Shown in pieces: positions 35,106 to 45,967 of a stretch of DNA of 64,000 nucleotides (the stretch's first letter is position 1; each line of letters begins with the position of its first letter). The stretch is from Pagrus major (taxonomy: Eukaryota > Chordata > Actinopteri > Spariformes > Sparidae), in assembly GCF_040436345.1 (NCBI RefSeq), contig NC_133230.1, positions 12,906,197 to 12,970,196 of the forward strand, in the 5' to 3' direction. A program made the position numbers and the translations under genes. The notes below the pieces were generated by a model that did not search any database, was not told the DNA's origin, and saw only the letters and a list, made by a program, of their open reading frames with translations.

Positions 35106-38100
35106 CTACTTGTTCTGACTCTGCAGCATGAGGATCTCAGCCACCAGCATCTGCGGATCCATCTGCTGAGGGAACATGTTCATGGCCGTGTCCACTAAGT
35201 GGGCGCTGAAGATGGCGAGGAGCTTCTTCCGGACGACCTCTCTCTCCCCCCCCTTGGCCGGACTCGGTTGCGGCCCCTGAGGCGGCGGAGGAGGCTCCCA
35301 GTGCGGCAGGCTGCGGGCCGCCAGAGGATTAGCCCCGAACGGATCGGACCAGTACTGCTGCTGCTGCTGGGGGTTGTGGACTCTGTTGCGCTGGAAGTCT
35401 GGCGGCTGACTGTACGCAGGCATGCTGACTGGGTACCCGCCGTAGTTGGCGTATTGTGGCAGGCCGTAGGGGATGATGTCAGAGCCGTGGCTGCTGACGG
35501 GCCCAAGGCTGTACTGCTGGTTGTGGTGCTGGAAAGCTGGTGCGGTCCCCTGAGAGGACGGGCCATGTGAGCAACAGCTGCACGGTGCACTGCGAGGTGG
35601 GCCGTACTGCTGCCTCACACTGTGGGTATACTGGTGATCACTCCAAGGAGCCTCCAGCGGCTGACTGTCTATGGAGCCCAAACCAGAGTCCAGCTGCTCC
35701 TGAGAGCCACCGTGCCGCACTGAGGCCTGGTCAGAAGACGAGTGTTGGCCGGTCTTCTCCTTTCTAGACGTGGTTCTCTTATTGGAGCGGTGACTCGTCT
35801 TCACCTGATGTTCGTGTTTGTGATCTTTCTTCAAGGAGCCGCTCTCGTGTCCCAGAGTCAGTTTCTTTGCCATGTCCTCCACCAGCGAGAGGCTTTGTCC
35901 CGGCACCGGACTCGAGCGAGCTGAAGGCACTTTCTGAGCAGGGGACGTTTGCTTGGCGCTCTCCCGCAGCTCGTCGGCAACCGAGCGATTGGACTGTTTG
36001 GGTCGCTCAGGATGGCTGAATTTACATTTGATCCCATACGTACATTTCTTACCTGAAAGAGGTAACAGTAGTAATGATAAGTTTTAATTCAAAGCACAAT
36101 GACAGACAGGACCAGCGATGCGATATGAAAGTTCTCTCACCATATGGGCACAGTTGTTTTTTCTGAGTCTTTGGAAACTTCCGCAGAAAGTTCTCCAGGG
36201 TCGGTCCATGACGGCCCAGAGGATCATCAGGAGGCATGAACCTGCGTCAGGAGATTCAAACATTAGTCCAAATGTAGCACTCGGGGAGAGAGCGAAGGAA
36301 GCGTCGCATCAAGGAGGCAGAACTCACTTGTTATTGACGAAGGAGTACATGAGCAGCCTCTCCTCGATGAAGCGCTTCCACTTGGGTTTCTCCGCCTGAA
36401 GGTCCCGGTACATGTCGTTGGACACGATGATGCCGTCAGACTCGTAGGCCAGCTTGACGATGAAGCAGTCGTCGTTACAAACCACCCGTTTACCTGCGAC
36501 GCGGCGAGACGGCGTGAACACCAGAATCTTCCTCTTCTCCAGGTCTCTGAGGATGTGTTGATCTGTAAAAACAAACATAAAGTGTCAGATATTGTTTCGT
36601 TTTGACGATAATATCGGCTGAAAACAGATTATTATTGGTCGGGCTCTACTTTCTGTTTAAATATACAGTGTTTGGTTATAATACGAATGGATTCAAGCTG
36701 CTTTTAGTCAATCACACACAAATAAAGGCAGATTACACTTCACACACAACCTTCACACTTCACAACACTGTTCCATTTTGATTTGCGTCAGACAGATTTA
36801 ACCTAGTTTAACATTAAACTACGGGGCCTTACGAGAACATCCTGTAAAAAAAAGCAAACCATTTATCAGCATGAGCAATCTGTTCATGTAGCAAACAAGC
36901 AGTTTGGTGTCACTTGCTGCTTCTAAATAGGCCACAGTGACAGCTTCAATGGTTATCTTGTAGCATCACAAACCATTGGAAAAACCCTGCATTGACATCC
37001 CTTTGATATGTAGCGACAAAGATTGCAGATAAAGTTCATTTACTTTGCATTTAGATAACAATCAACACGGGGTATTTCCCAGCAGTTGAATCACAGGAAA
37101 TCATATCCTGCTCTTCTTAATCTGTCAGGTCCAGTGAGAAACGCCCGTGGACTCCCTTGTTTTATTTCTATTAAAATGTTTTTTTAAAAATGTGAAGAAT
37201 GGTATTTAAAATGTCCCAGAACACAAGCTGACATATTTTAATGTCTTGTTTCGTCCAACCAGCAGTCAAAAGCACAAAGATATTCAAGTATTTATATGTT
37301 CTCATTTCCAGTATGACAGAAAAAGAGGTACAACCTGCTTTCTTATCATAATAATGAGTATAATAACACCTCACAGTGATCCCCGCCACACCCTGGATCA
37401 AATTAACAATGACGGCAGTGTTATGTGGCAAAGCAGGAAGTAGAAAACGTCCAAACAAACGTGAATTCCCATATTTCTCACCTGTGATGGGAACATCTGG
37501 CCTGGGCTGCTCCTTCCTCCACAAGGGAACAAACACGGTGATATCAGAGTGGCCTCGCTCCAGGAAGAAGTTCACAGTCAGCTGGATTCCCAAACAAGAG
37601 AAAACTTCCTTGTTCCCATGGCTAAATGAAGGAAGGGATGAATGGAAAACAGGGAAATTAGTTGAGGAACAACATTCACACTTCAGCAATTAAAAAGTGT
37701 CTGTGGACAAAAACTTGGGAAACAATGACTGACGTGTCCTTTACAACGTCACTCTTATCAGTACAACCTTTTACAACACGTGCTATGTAAATCTGAGGAT
37801 CACAATAGAGTTGTGGAGGAGAGCTTGATGATTTAGTTAACTATATGCACTCCAAATATCAGAAAATGTATCAAACAAGGAGGGAAATATTTACAAAAAA
37901 ACAATTATAGTGGTTAAACCCAGACTGAAATGTAATATAGGACATATATGCCCCAATATATATTATATCATATGTGATTACTACGTGGATATATGGAGAT
38001 ATCGTTTGTTTTTTTTACATATATGAAATACCCATAGTAAAATGTGTTTATGGGCCCACAGCTGTGTCTCTGGGCTATGCAGAGTGGACGGGCCGAGTGT

Positions 38101-41100
38101 CTGGAGGGGAGGGCTGCTCCTCCGTACACGCCGAGCTAGAACGACTCGGTTTCGGCAAGCCGGCGTTGCCACAGGGCTGCTCCTGGAGGGGCGACCGGTC
38201 CTTCAGACATCCGGCCCGTCCGCTCTCTCCAGCCCAGAGACACTCTGACAGCACCCGGCCAGTCAGGGAGAGTCTCTGCAACAGCCAAATAGGGCGGTGT
38301 GTTTACTGGGGAAACTACAGGTCACAGTCCCCTATATTAGCACCGCCATGAAGCACTTGAGAAGCTGGAAAAGGCGGGGAGGTGCACATCAGGCCACAGC
38401 ATCCATCTACTAAGAGAGGCTGTTGTGTGACATGCGAGTATGAGAAGAATTTTTTCATGATGGTATTGAAAGGCACACTGTCGCCATTTTTAAATACGCT
38501 GGGATAAAGTATCCACGGCCAACCGTAATGTGCAGTTACTCTGAATTTATAAAGCGCGTTTCCCAAAGAGTCAAAACTATTATGTCATAATAATAATTTG
38601 CAAAATTAACATTTTTGCTATCTTGTTCGGACCAATGCAGTAACCCACAAAGTACTCCAGTATCTGTGGTTTAATCTAAGTTTGTTGTTGAGCATGGAGA
38701 CATCCTTCACTTCAACACCTACGTGCAACTACCTGTCAGAAACACTGATATCGGAGCACTTAACCTCAGGAATCCAAAGACACGACACGTTGTCCCTGCT
38801 TATTTACTTTAGCTGAGCTGTAATATGTAAATACGACATCTCTTGTCAGCCCTCAGGATTTTTCTGGATGTGTCGAGTTTAAAGCCAAGACAAACAAGAG
38901 AGGTGAAGAAGACAGACGAGAGAGGGAGCAGAGGTGTGAAATGCTGTCAGGCCCGTTTCTGTCAGAATCAGCTCTTTATGAAGAGGTGCAGGTCTTCAAG
39001 GAAACAAGAAGGCACTCATATATTCCCTGATTTGCATACTCGAGCTGGCTGTCTACGACATGCCTGAACGGGCACGCCTGGCCCGGGAAAGGCAAGACAG
39101 AGAGGTGTATACTGTGCACACACACACACACACACACTTTACACACTGCATTTATTACAGTCTCATTCTCTCACTCATTGTTGCTGTTCCTCTAACTGTA
39201 CCTGCAGGATGTCTAGGTATGACATGGTGAACGAAGGAAAAGGTTGCACGTACCCAGAGGCAGAGCTCCCTCAATTACAGACCATAAATCATCAAAGGTA
39301 GTGCTGAGAAGGTGAGCAGATAACAGATCCTGCTTTTCTTTTAGCAATATGACAACCTTCAACACTGAAGTAGCAGTAGCCCTCTGAGGAAAATGGGAAC
39401 TACCCCACGGGCGACGATTAAACAGATGACACCAACTGTAATTCTGGATGAGCTCGGTCCAGTTTGGCACAAAACTGTTTAAAATCTGTGATCTTGGAAA
39501 GGATTATCGAGTTTATTTAGGGCTGCATAATTAATCCAAATATAATCTGTGTGGCAAAACCGCATTTTAAACGAAGTACTGTAGAGCTGCAGAGGTGTCT
39601 CGGTCTACGTATCTTGTTTTCCAGATGCAAGAAAACATGTTTGTACGGTACAGACCAAAACAAATGTCAGTGACATTTGTGGTTTTGAGGTGACATTTAT
39701 GTTCCACTAAGGATGTATTGTGATCATTTTAAATTCAATTCACACTTTGTTTTAAGTCCAAATACCTACGAAACTACTGACACGCTAACACGCTAAGCTG
39801 GGCATCACAATCTGATATCCCTGTGCTGGCACCTGCATTGCAACTGGCCTGTCGTGTTTACGTGATGTCATAGTTTTGAGACTTGGAGGTGGAAAATAAA
39901 ACAGAAAGATATGTGCATGGGAGAAATATCTTTTCAAACGTGTTTAACGTTGTGTAAGAGTCTGTATTAGCCCAAAATCATGTTTTCCTAAAGCTAACCA
40001 AGCATGTTTTTTGCCTAAACCTAACCGAACGACGACAGCAAACTGAGAGAAAGAGAATCAAACCCAGTCTCCTGAGTGACAATCCTTTACTTATCTTAGT
40101 TTATAAACCGTTATCACTGACACTCCCACTCAAACATCATTTATAAGACAAGTGCAAACTATCAGATCGATCCGAGTCACTGAAGCGGGAAACTCCCCGA
40201 GTCACCCGTCAGACCTTTCAGCTCAAAATCACCTCAATGAGGACGGAGCTCATCTCCAGAACAAACTAAGAGTGAATCATACGGTTGCTTAAGATGAAAT
40301 CAAACGTTTTTTAGGATTATGTCATGTTTGGTTCAGGTGTTACTTTCACTGGTGGGTCATTTGACTGCTCACTGGACAAGTGTGGAAGAGACTTCAGCTC
40401 TCAGGTCGACCACAAAACCACATTAAAACTGAAATGAAAAGTGGGAGCTGTAGCAGCTGCCGGACTGCCGGACACATTATGATCATGATTTTAATAATAA
40501 CTGTAACTTTAAAATGCAAAGATATGAAAAACAAAAACATAAAAGCTGTACTTAACAGAACTGAACTGAGAAAGTTTTTATCAGAGCTGCAGCTCACGAT
40601 TATCTGACGAACATTTTCTTTATTCATCCATCAGTTGTTTGGTTTATAAAACCTCGTTAATTATAAAAACACAGAATTATCTTTTATGGCTTTATATGTT
40701 CATGTCAGATCCAAAAACTTTAGTCACTTTAGTATCATGAAAAGCAGCAAATTCTCAGATTTTGAGACATGACAAACATATAAATATGAGAAAAGTCATA
40801 AATGTGACATAAAAAGTCATAATTGTGAGAAAAAAATACATAATTATGCAATTAAGTCATGAATATGAGATAGAAAATCGAAATTTTGAGGAAAAAGTCA
40901 TAAATGAGAGATTAAAAGTCATAAATGTGATTAAAAGTCATTAATGTGAGATTAAAAGTCATTAATGAGAGATTAAGAGTCATTAATGTGAGATTAAGAG
41001 TCATAAATGTGATTAAAAGACATTAATGTGAGATTAAAAGTCATAAATGTGATTAAAAGTCATTAATGTGAGATTAAGAGTCATAAATAGGAGATTGATA

Positions 41101-41854
41101 GTGATAAATATGAGATAAAAAATCCTAAACAGGAGACAAAAAGTTGAAATTTTGAGGAAAAAGTCATAATTATTAGATAAAAAGTGATAAATGTGAGATA
41201 TTACATTGAAATTTTGAGAAGAAGTCATAATTTTGAGATATAAAGTCCGAAATATGGGATAAAAAATGTCATAATAGATTAAAAGTCGTAACAGACCAAA
41301 ATAGTTGCTGATCAACTTTCTGCCAACTGACTCATCAATTAATCAACTAATGATTTCAGCACTAAAACTATAAAACAAAGAAAAGCAGCGACTCTTCACG
41401 TGTGACACGATATCACCTGTAAATCTGAGGCGACAGTCACTTCGGCTGTTTCTCACCTCATGGCCACATTGCTCCCGTCTATAACGACCGGCCTGAGAGC
41501 GTCTTCATCCTCACCGCTCTCCTCTCTGGTCTGAGCGGACGACGATGACGATGACGACGACGACGACAATGATGAGGATGATGAAGATAAGGGCAGCAGC
41601 ATGGTGGGGCCCGCGGCCTGGATGTCCCCTCTGGGCACCAGCACCGACATGGTGGTCAGCAGCCCCTGCTTGGCCTCCCGACTGGCCCCGATCCTCACCA
41701 GCTCCCCCAGGACTTTATCTGTGTCCGTGTTGGGGCCGAACTGCTGCTGGACGGCCTGAACCTGAGCCGTGGAGTAGCCCAGCTTGTGGAAGAAGTCCAG
41801 CTGGGCCTCCGGGTGCCGGAGGTCCGGGGACGGGTCGGGATCGCTGGGACGCAT
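35106..41854 (-). CDS. zc3h12a: Endoribonuclease ZC3H12A (Regnase-1/MCPIP1)
   Basis: Cytoplasmic endoribonuclease that cleaves stem-loops in 3' UTRs of inflammatory mRNAs. Coding exons on the minus strand: 41854-41457, 37621-37482, 36562-36328, 36241-36141, 36052-35106. All phases agree and give 606 residues (human 599). The N-terminus has a UBA-like segment ([10 protein letters not shown], about 19-65), a Leu-Val-Pro-Arg-Gly at 72-76, and a poly-Ser run at about 90-106. The PIN/NYN nuclease domain starts at [10 protein letters not shown] (Asp126 is the presumed catalytic Asp) and includes [26 protein letters not shown] and [10 protein letters not shown]. One CCCH finger follows: Cys289, Cys295, Cys301, His305. 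The tail has a DSGLGS degron at about 413-418 and ends [13 protein letters not shown]. The VLGELV motif and the tail favour ZC3H12A over the B, C and D paralogues, though a duplicated fish copy cannot be excluded. Confidence 0.93.
38064..38243. repeat. GC-rich inverted repeat of unknown origin
   Basis: Arms of about 31 bp at 38064-38094 and 38213-38243 are near-complementary. Shared blocks are GTGTCTCTGGGCT and GGACGGGCC. The arms enclose a GC-rich loop of 118 bp inside an AT-rich intron. No known RNA gene was recognised. Confidence 0.6.
39115..39137. repeat. (CA)n microsatellite
   Basis: An uninterrupted alternating C/A run is visible directly. Confidence 0.9.
40790..41290. repeat. Degenerate AT-rich minisatellite in zc3h12a intron
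   Basis: The motif AAAAGTCATTAATGTGAGAT and its variants repeat roughly every 21-22 bp with drift. A related array with the same GTCATAA/GAGAT words occurs at 42660-43090. Confidence 0.75.
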
Positions 41855-43438
41855 GCTCTCACAGGAGGGACAGGAGGAGTCTGGAGCTGGGAGAGGTGGA
41901 GGGAAGATCCATGCAGGTGTGTCAGCGTCAGACGGGGCGGAGAGAGCAGCCTCGGATCATGATCCACCTGTCGGGACAAAAATAACATTGTAAGCGTTGC
42001 TGCGAGCAGAATTTAATCCTAAAAGACAGATAAAATAATAAACTGCTGCTAAAATGTGAGGGTTTGCTGCTTTTCTTCATCATAAACTGAATATATATCC
42101 GTTGGTCAGGTAAAACAAGGTATTTGAACACATCTTCTCGGGCATTTTTCACTATTTTCTGACATTACGACTCCTTTACTTGAGAAAATCATTAGCAGAT
42201 GAATTCATAATCATTAGCTGGAGCTCTGACGTCATTATTGATCTTTTATTGTTTTAGATCTTTCTCTTAAACCTACTTAGTAGAATTTTTCTTCTTCTTT
42301 CTATCTTATAAATCATCATATTCAGATATAATAACTGTATTTTTTCCCCAAATCAGATTAATACTCATTTCTAGGGAGCACTAGTGATTATTATCATTCA
42401 TGAATCATCTGCAGATAATTTTTTGATTAATGAGTCACTGCCAAAGAGCCCAAGATGTCTTAAAATATATTATTTTGTATATTAACTTCGCAATAAAATC
42501 AAATCCTGACATTTAAAAGCCTGAAACCAGTTAATGTTTGACAGTTTTGTGCTTTAAAAATAGTTCAAAACTGTTGCCGATTCATTTTATGTCAATTAAC
42601 TAATCAAGAGAAGTAAATAACTAAGAGAAGCAGTAAGTATGTACGTTGAAATCAGCTAATTTGGGGCATTTTTGAGATAAAAAGTCACAGATATGAGATG
42701 AAAAGTTGGAAATATTTGATTAAAAAGGCACAATCGTGATAGACGGTCAAAATGATGAGGTAAACAGTCAAACTTATGGGATAAAATCATAATTGTAAGA
42801 TAAAAAAATCTCTAAAACTATGAAAACAAACCAGGAAAAGCAACAAATTCTCACATTTGAGAAGTTTAAACCAGCAGATATTTGGCATTTTTGGACCAAA
42901 ATTGGAATTATGGGAAATAATTATGAGATGAAAAGTTGAAAATATATGAACAAAAGTCATAATCATGACTCATGATTATGACTTTATCTCATGATTCATG
43001 AGATAAAGTCATAATCATGAGACAAAGTCATGATTGTGAGATAGAAAGTCACAGATATGAGATGAAAAGTTGATATTATGGGCTAGAAAGTCAAAATCAG
43101 ACTGGAATGATTCACAGCTCATCATTCCGGCTGATCAATGAATCGACTCCTGTTTTCAGTCCTGATCACTTTATATTCACCATCCACACTAACCACAGTG
43201 TAACGCGTTACACCTAAACGAGCGGGACAGCAGATTTTATGTCATCAAAGGACAAAAACAAAACTTTTCACGCCATTAAATGAAAGTTAAACATGTCACT
43301 TCTGGGTCGCCTGTACAGCTGCAGCAGCTGAACTCTGACTACGTAGTGAGCGAGTTGAGGAAAAAGTCTGCTGAGCTGCTTCCGCCTCAACTTTAACTTT
43401 TAACGACACGAGAGGAGACAAACTTACCTGAAGTCCGT
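41855..43438 (-). other. zc3h12a: zc3h12a 5' UTR: untranslated exon 1, first intron and exon 2 leader
   Basis: On the minus strand a good donor (CAG then GTAAGT) ends a non-coding exon at 43438. A good acceptor (TTTTTGTCCCGACAG) starts the next exon at 41967, leaving a 113-nt leader before the ATG at 41854. The leader holds one short upstream ATG frame that ends before the start. The 1.5-kb intron carries an AT-rich minisatellite at 42660-43090. Confidence 0.55.
42660..43090. repeat. Degenerate AT-rich minisatellite in zc3h12a 5' intron
   Basis: Repeated words such as GAGATAAAAAGTCA and AAAGTCATAATCATGA recur, with local palindromes (ATAATCATGA/TCATGATTAT). It is similar to the array at 40790-41290. 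Confidence 0.65.
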
Positions 43439-43760
43439 CCGCCGAGTCCGCCAGGTGCGTCTTCTCCTCTCAGGTGAACGAGCTCAGCTGATGAGCGCGG
43501 CGCCGTGAAGCTGCACTTCTTGACTTGTGAGCACGTTTGTATGAGGAAGTCGGGTTTTTCCTCCTCCTGACATCATCAGACAAAACCAGCAGCCCGGCCG
43601 ACCAACGTGGAGGCTTTTGGGGCGAGTCACATGCTGAGACTGACTATGTAAATGACAAAACACCGTGACTCAGCCAATCCACTGCGAGCAATCACACGAG
43701 TCAGCGAGGAACATCTACAGACAGTAAACAAGGAGCAGTGGTGGAGCCGCAGTCTGAGCG
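43439..43760 (-). promoter_or_regulatory. zc3h12a: Putative zc3h12a promoter region
   Basis: This sequence lies upstream of the non-coding first exon. A perfect AP-1 site TGACTCA is at 43666-43672 and a CCAAT pentamer starts at 43674. The transcription start is not known. Confidence 0.35.
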
Positions 43761-43876
43761 GGTCTCATGGCCCATTTCATCAGTGCCACAGGAGGTGAGG
43801 CAGCTCTTAGTTACTTTATTAACTCACAGCTGCTTGATTATGTTTGTGTCATTAATCTGGAGCTGCGCAGGTAATG

Positions 43877-44519
43877 TACGGTGGCCTTGAGGGTCAAAAC
43901 ACAACGTTTAAGACACATTAAATGTAATGAAGTTATGTGTTTTGTGAAGTGTTTTTTCAATGTTGTGTCTTTAAGAAATGTTGTTTTGTTTTGTGAAATG
44001 TTTTTGTGGTTCATAAAATGTTTTTGTTTCGTAAAATGTTTTTGTGTTTCGTAAAATGTTTTTGTTTTTCGTAAAAAAAAAAGTGTTTTTCGTAAAATGT
44101 TTTTGTGTTTTGCAATTTTTTGTTTCGTAAAAAAAAAATTTTTTTCCATAAAATGTTTTTGTGTTTCATAATTTTTTTTTGTTTCGAAAATTTTTTTTTT
44201 GGTTTTTCGTAATTTTTTTTTTTTTTCGAACATTTTTTTGGGGGGGTTTTTCGTAATTTTTTTTCGTAAAATGCTTTTGTGTTTCGTATTTTTTTGTGTT
44301 TCGTAAAAAAAAAAAAATTTCATAAAATGTTTTTGTTTCGGAAAATGTTTGTAAAAAGTCTGTGATTTTGTAAAAATATTTTTTTGTTTTTCGTAAAATG
44401 TCTGTGTTTCGGAAAATAAAATTTTTGTTTTTCGTAAAATGTCTTAAAATGTTGTGTTTAATAAAATGTTTTTGTGTTTTTTTGAAATGTTATTGTGTTT
44501 TGACCTCAAGGCCACCGTA
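43877..44519. mobile_element. Non-autonomous DNA transposon (MITE-like) with terminal inverted repeats
   Basis: The left end reads TACGGTGGCCTTGAGGGTCA and the right end is its near-perfect complement (GACCTCAAGGCCACCGTA). The match extends through AAAACACAA, giving arms of about 28 bp with one indel. The 643-bp interior is a homopolymer-rich array of the motif TTTCGTAAAATGTTTTTGTG and decayed variants. No transposase is present. A TA target duplication may be part of the palindromic ends. The long Lys-rich minus-strand open frame inside is a by-product of the T-rich array. Confidence 0.8.
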
Positions 44520-45843
44520 TTAACTAGTAACACAGGTGATCAAATAAATGTAGTGGCTTAAAAAGTATATTTGCCTCAAAAACTGATTGGGAAAAATGAC
44601 TTCCCACCACTGTGTAAAAGACAGACGATAAACTTCTTTTAAATTGGCGTCCACTCGTGAAAAATACTAGAGGACCTATAATTTTCCATCTTTTTTCAGA
44701 TTTAAATCCCATCAAATCAGCTTATCTCAAGAGAAAATGTCCTGTAGCAACAACCATCATTTGTCTTTTACCTAATATATACAGTGTCTTATATAATCGG
44801 TCAGATGCAGGGCCCTAAAAAATTGTTTTGTAAACCACATTTCTGAAACTCTGTCGTATTGTTAGTAATCAGCTGGTGAAGTCTTGAACAAGCACAAATT
44901 CATTGAGTAAAATGTACCATGTAAGTGTAATATATAGTGAGATGTACAAAAGAAAAAAAAATACTTTGAAACTCAGTTTTAACAGAATAGTTTTGCATGG
45001 TTGTATTTTATATAAAAAAAGATTGATACTGCTTCAGCCTCTTGGGTTAGCTTAGCACAAAGACTGTAAACGGGTAGAAACAGCTAGCCTGTCCCTGTCC
45101 AACAGGAACAAAACCCGCGTTCGAATACTTTTAAAGCTCAACAGTAAACACATTATATCTCGTCAACACAATTTGGAGTTATTTATGAGTTATTTGTGGG
45201 GCTGTGTGTCCTTGTAATCATTCATCACAGGTTGTGGCCTTAATTGTGAGCAGTTCAAAACAATAGGTGATTTTTCCCCTTCTTTGATTGTTTCATTTAT
45301 TATCATATTTTTTAAAAGAAGTAGGAGAAAACACATATTTAATGGAGCAGAAAGACATCTAATACTTATAATTATATAGCGGGAGGCCTTCGTAGGCCTT
45401 GACCTCCAGGTTGGGAGACAGTTGCTATAAGTGTTTCTTCCAAATGTTATTGTGTTGTTTGTTTGTTTTAATTAAAGACAACTTCAGAAGCCTCAGTTGA
45501 TTTACAGCTTTCACTAAGTAAGACAAGGCACACGCTTTTTAAAAATTACAGGCCTCGTGCTCGCAGTGTTTTGCATACTGTCACTAACAGAGTAATTTGA
45601 ATGGTCTTGTCAGGAATTTTACACGCTCGCTTTAGGTGTGTTATCAATCACTCTATTCAAGTGTGCGCTGATGAAGACACAAAGACTTTTCAGTTCCTGA
45701 GACTGACGTCAGTGTTCTGAGTAAAAATGAGGACGAAGAAAAGATTCTGAGGGAAGAAACACAACTGAGAATAAAGTTTATATTATTTCACATTCAACAT
45801 GCTGATTAAAGTTCAGAATTAAGCTGTAACAAAAAAATCAACA
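44520..45843. other. Intergenic sequence between zc3h12a and the PI-PLC-like gene
   Basis: AT-rich with no gene seen. It holds a partial copy of dispersed fish repeat family D at about 45022-45130 (GGTTAGCTTAGCACAAAGAC, then AACAGCTAGCCTGTCCCTGTCC). Confidence 0.6.
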
Positions 45844-45967
45844 ACAGTATGACACTCATTAAATTTATTTTCATAGATATTTCATAAATAAAATCATTAC
45901 GTGAGTATTCAGAAATACTTTTAGAAGACAATCTAATTTTTCTTTCGTGATGCATTTCTTACTCGAT

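Larger units (their letters stand above)
37622..41456 (-). other. zc3h12a: zc3h12a intron between coding exons 1 and 2
   Basis: This 3.8-kb intron has no coding content that I recognise. It contains a GC-rich inverted repeat (38064-38243), a (CA)n tract (39115-39137) and a degenerate minisatellite (about 40790-41290). Confidence 0.75.

Noticed and set aside
35195..35590. Alternative-frame open reading frames over the last zc3h12a exon
   Set aside because: They overlap the real ZC3H12A tail, which joins in frame with the zinc finger exon.
41034..41315. 93-residue minus-strand open frame
   Set aside because: It is a product of the AT-rich minisatellite in the zc3h12a intron.
43838..44323. 161-residue Lys-rich minus-strand open frame
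   Set aside because: It is the translation of the T-rich array inside the MITE, with no complexity and no homologue expected.
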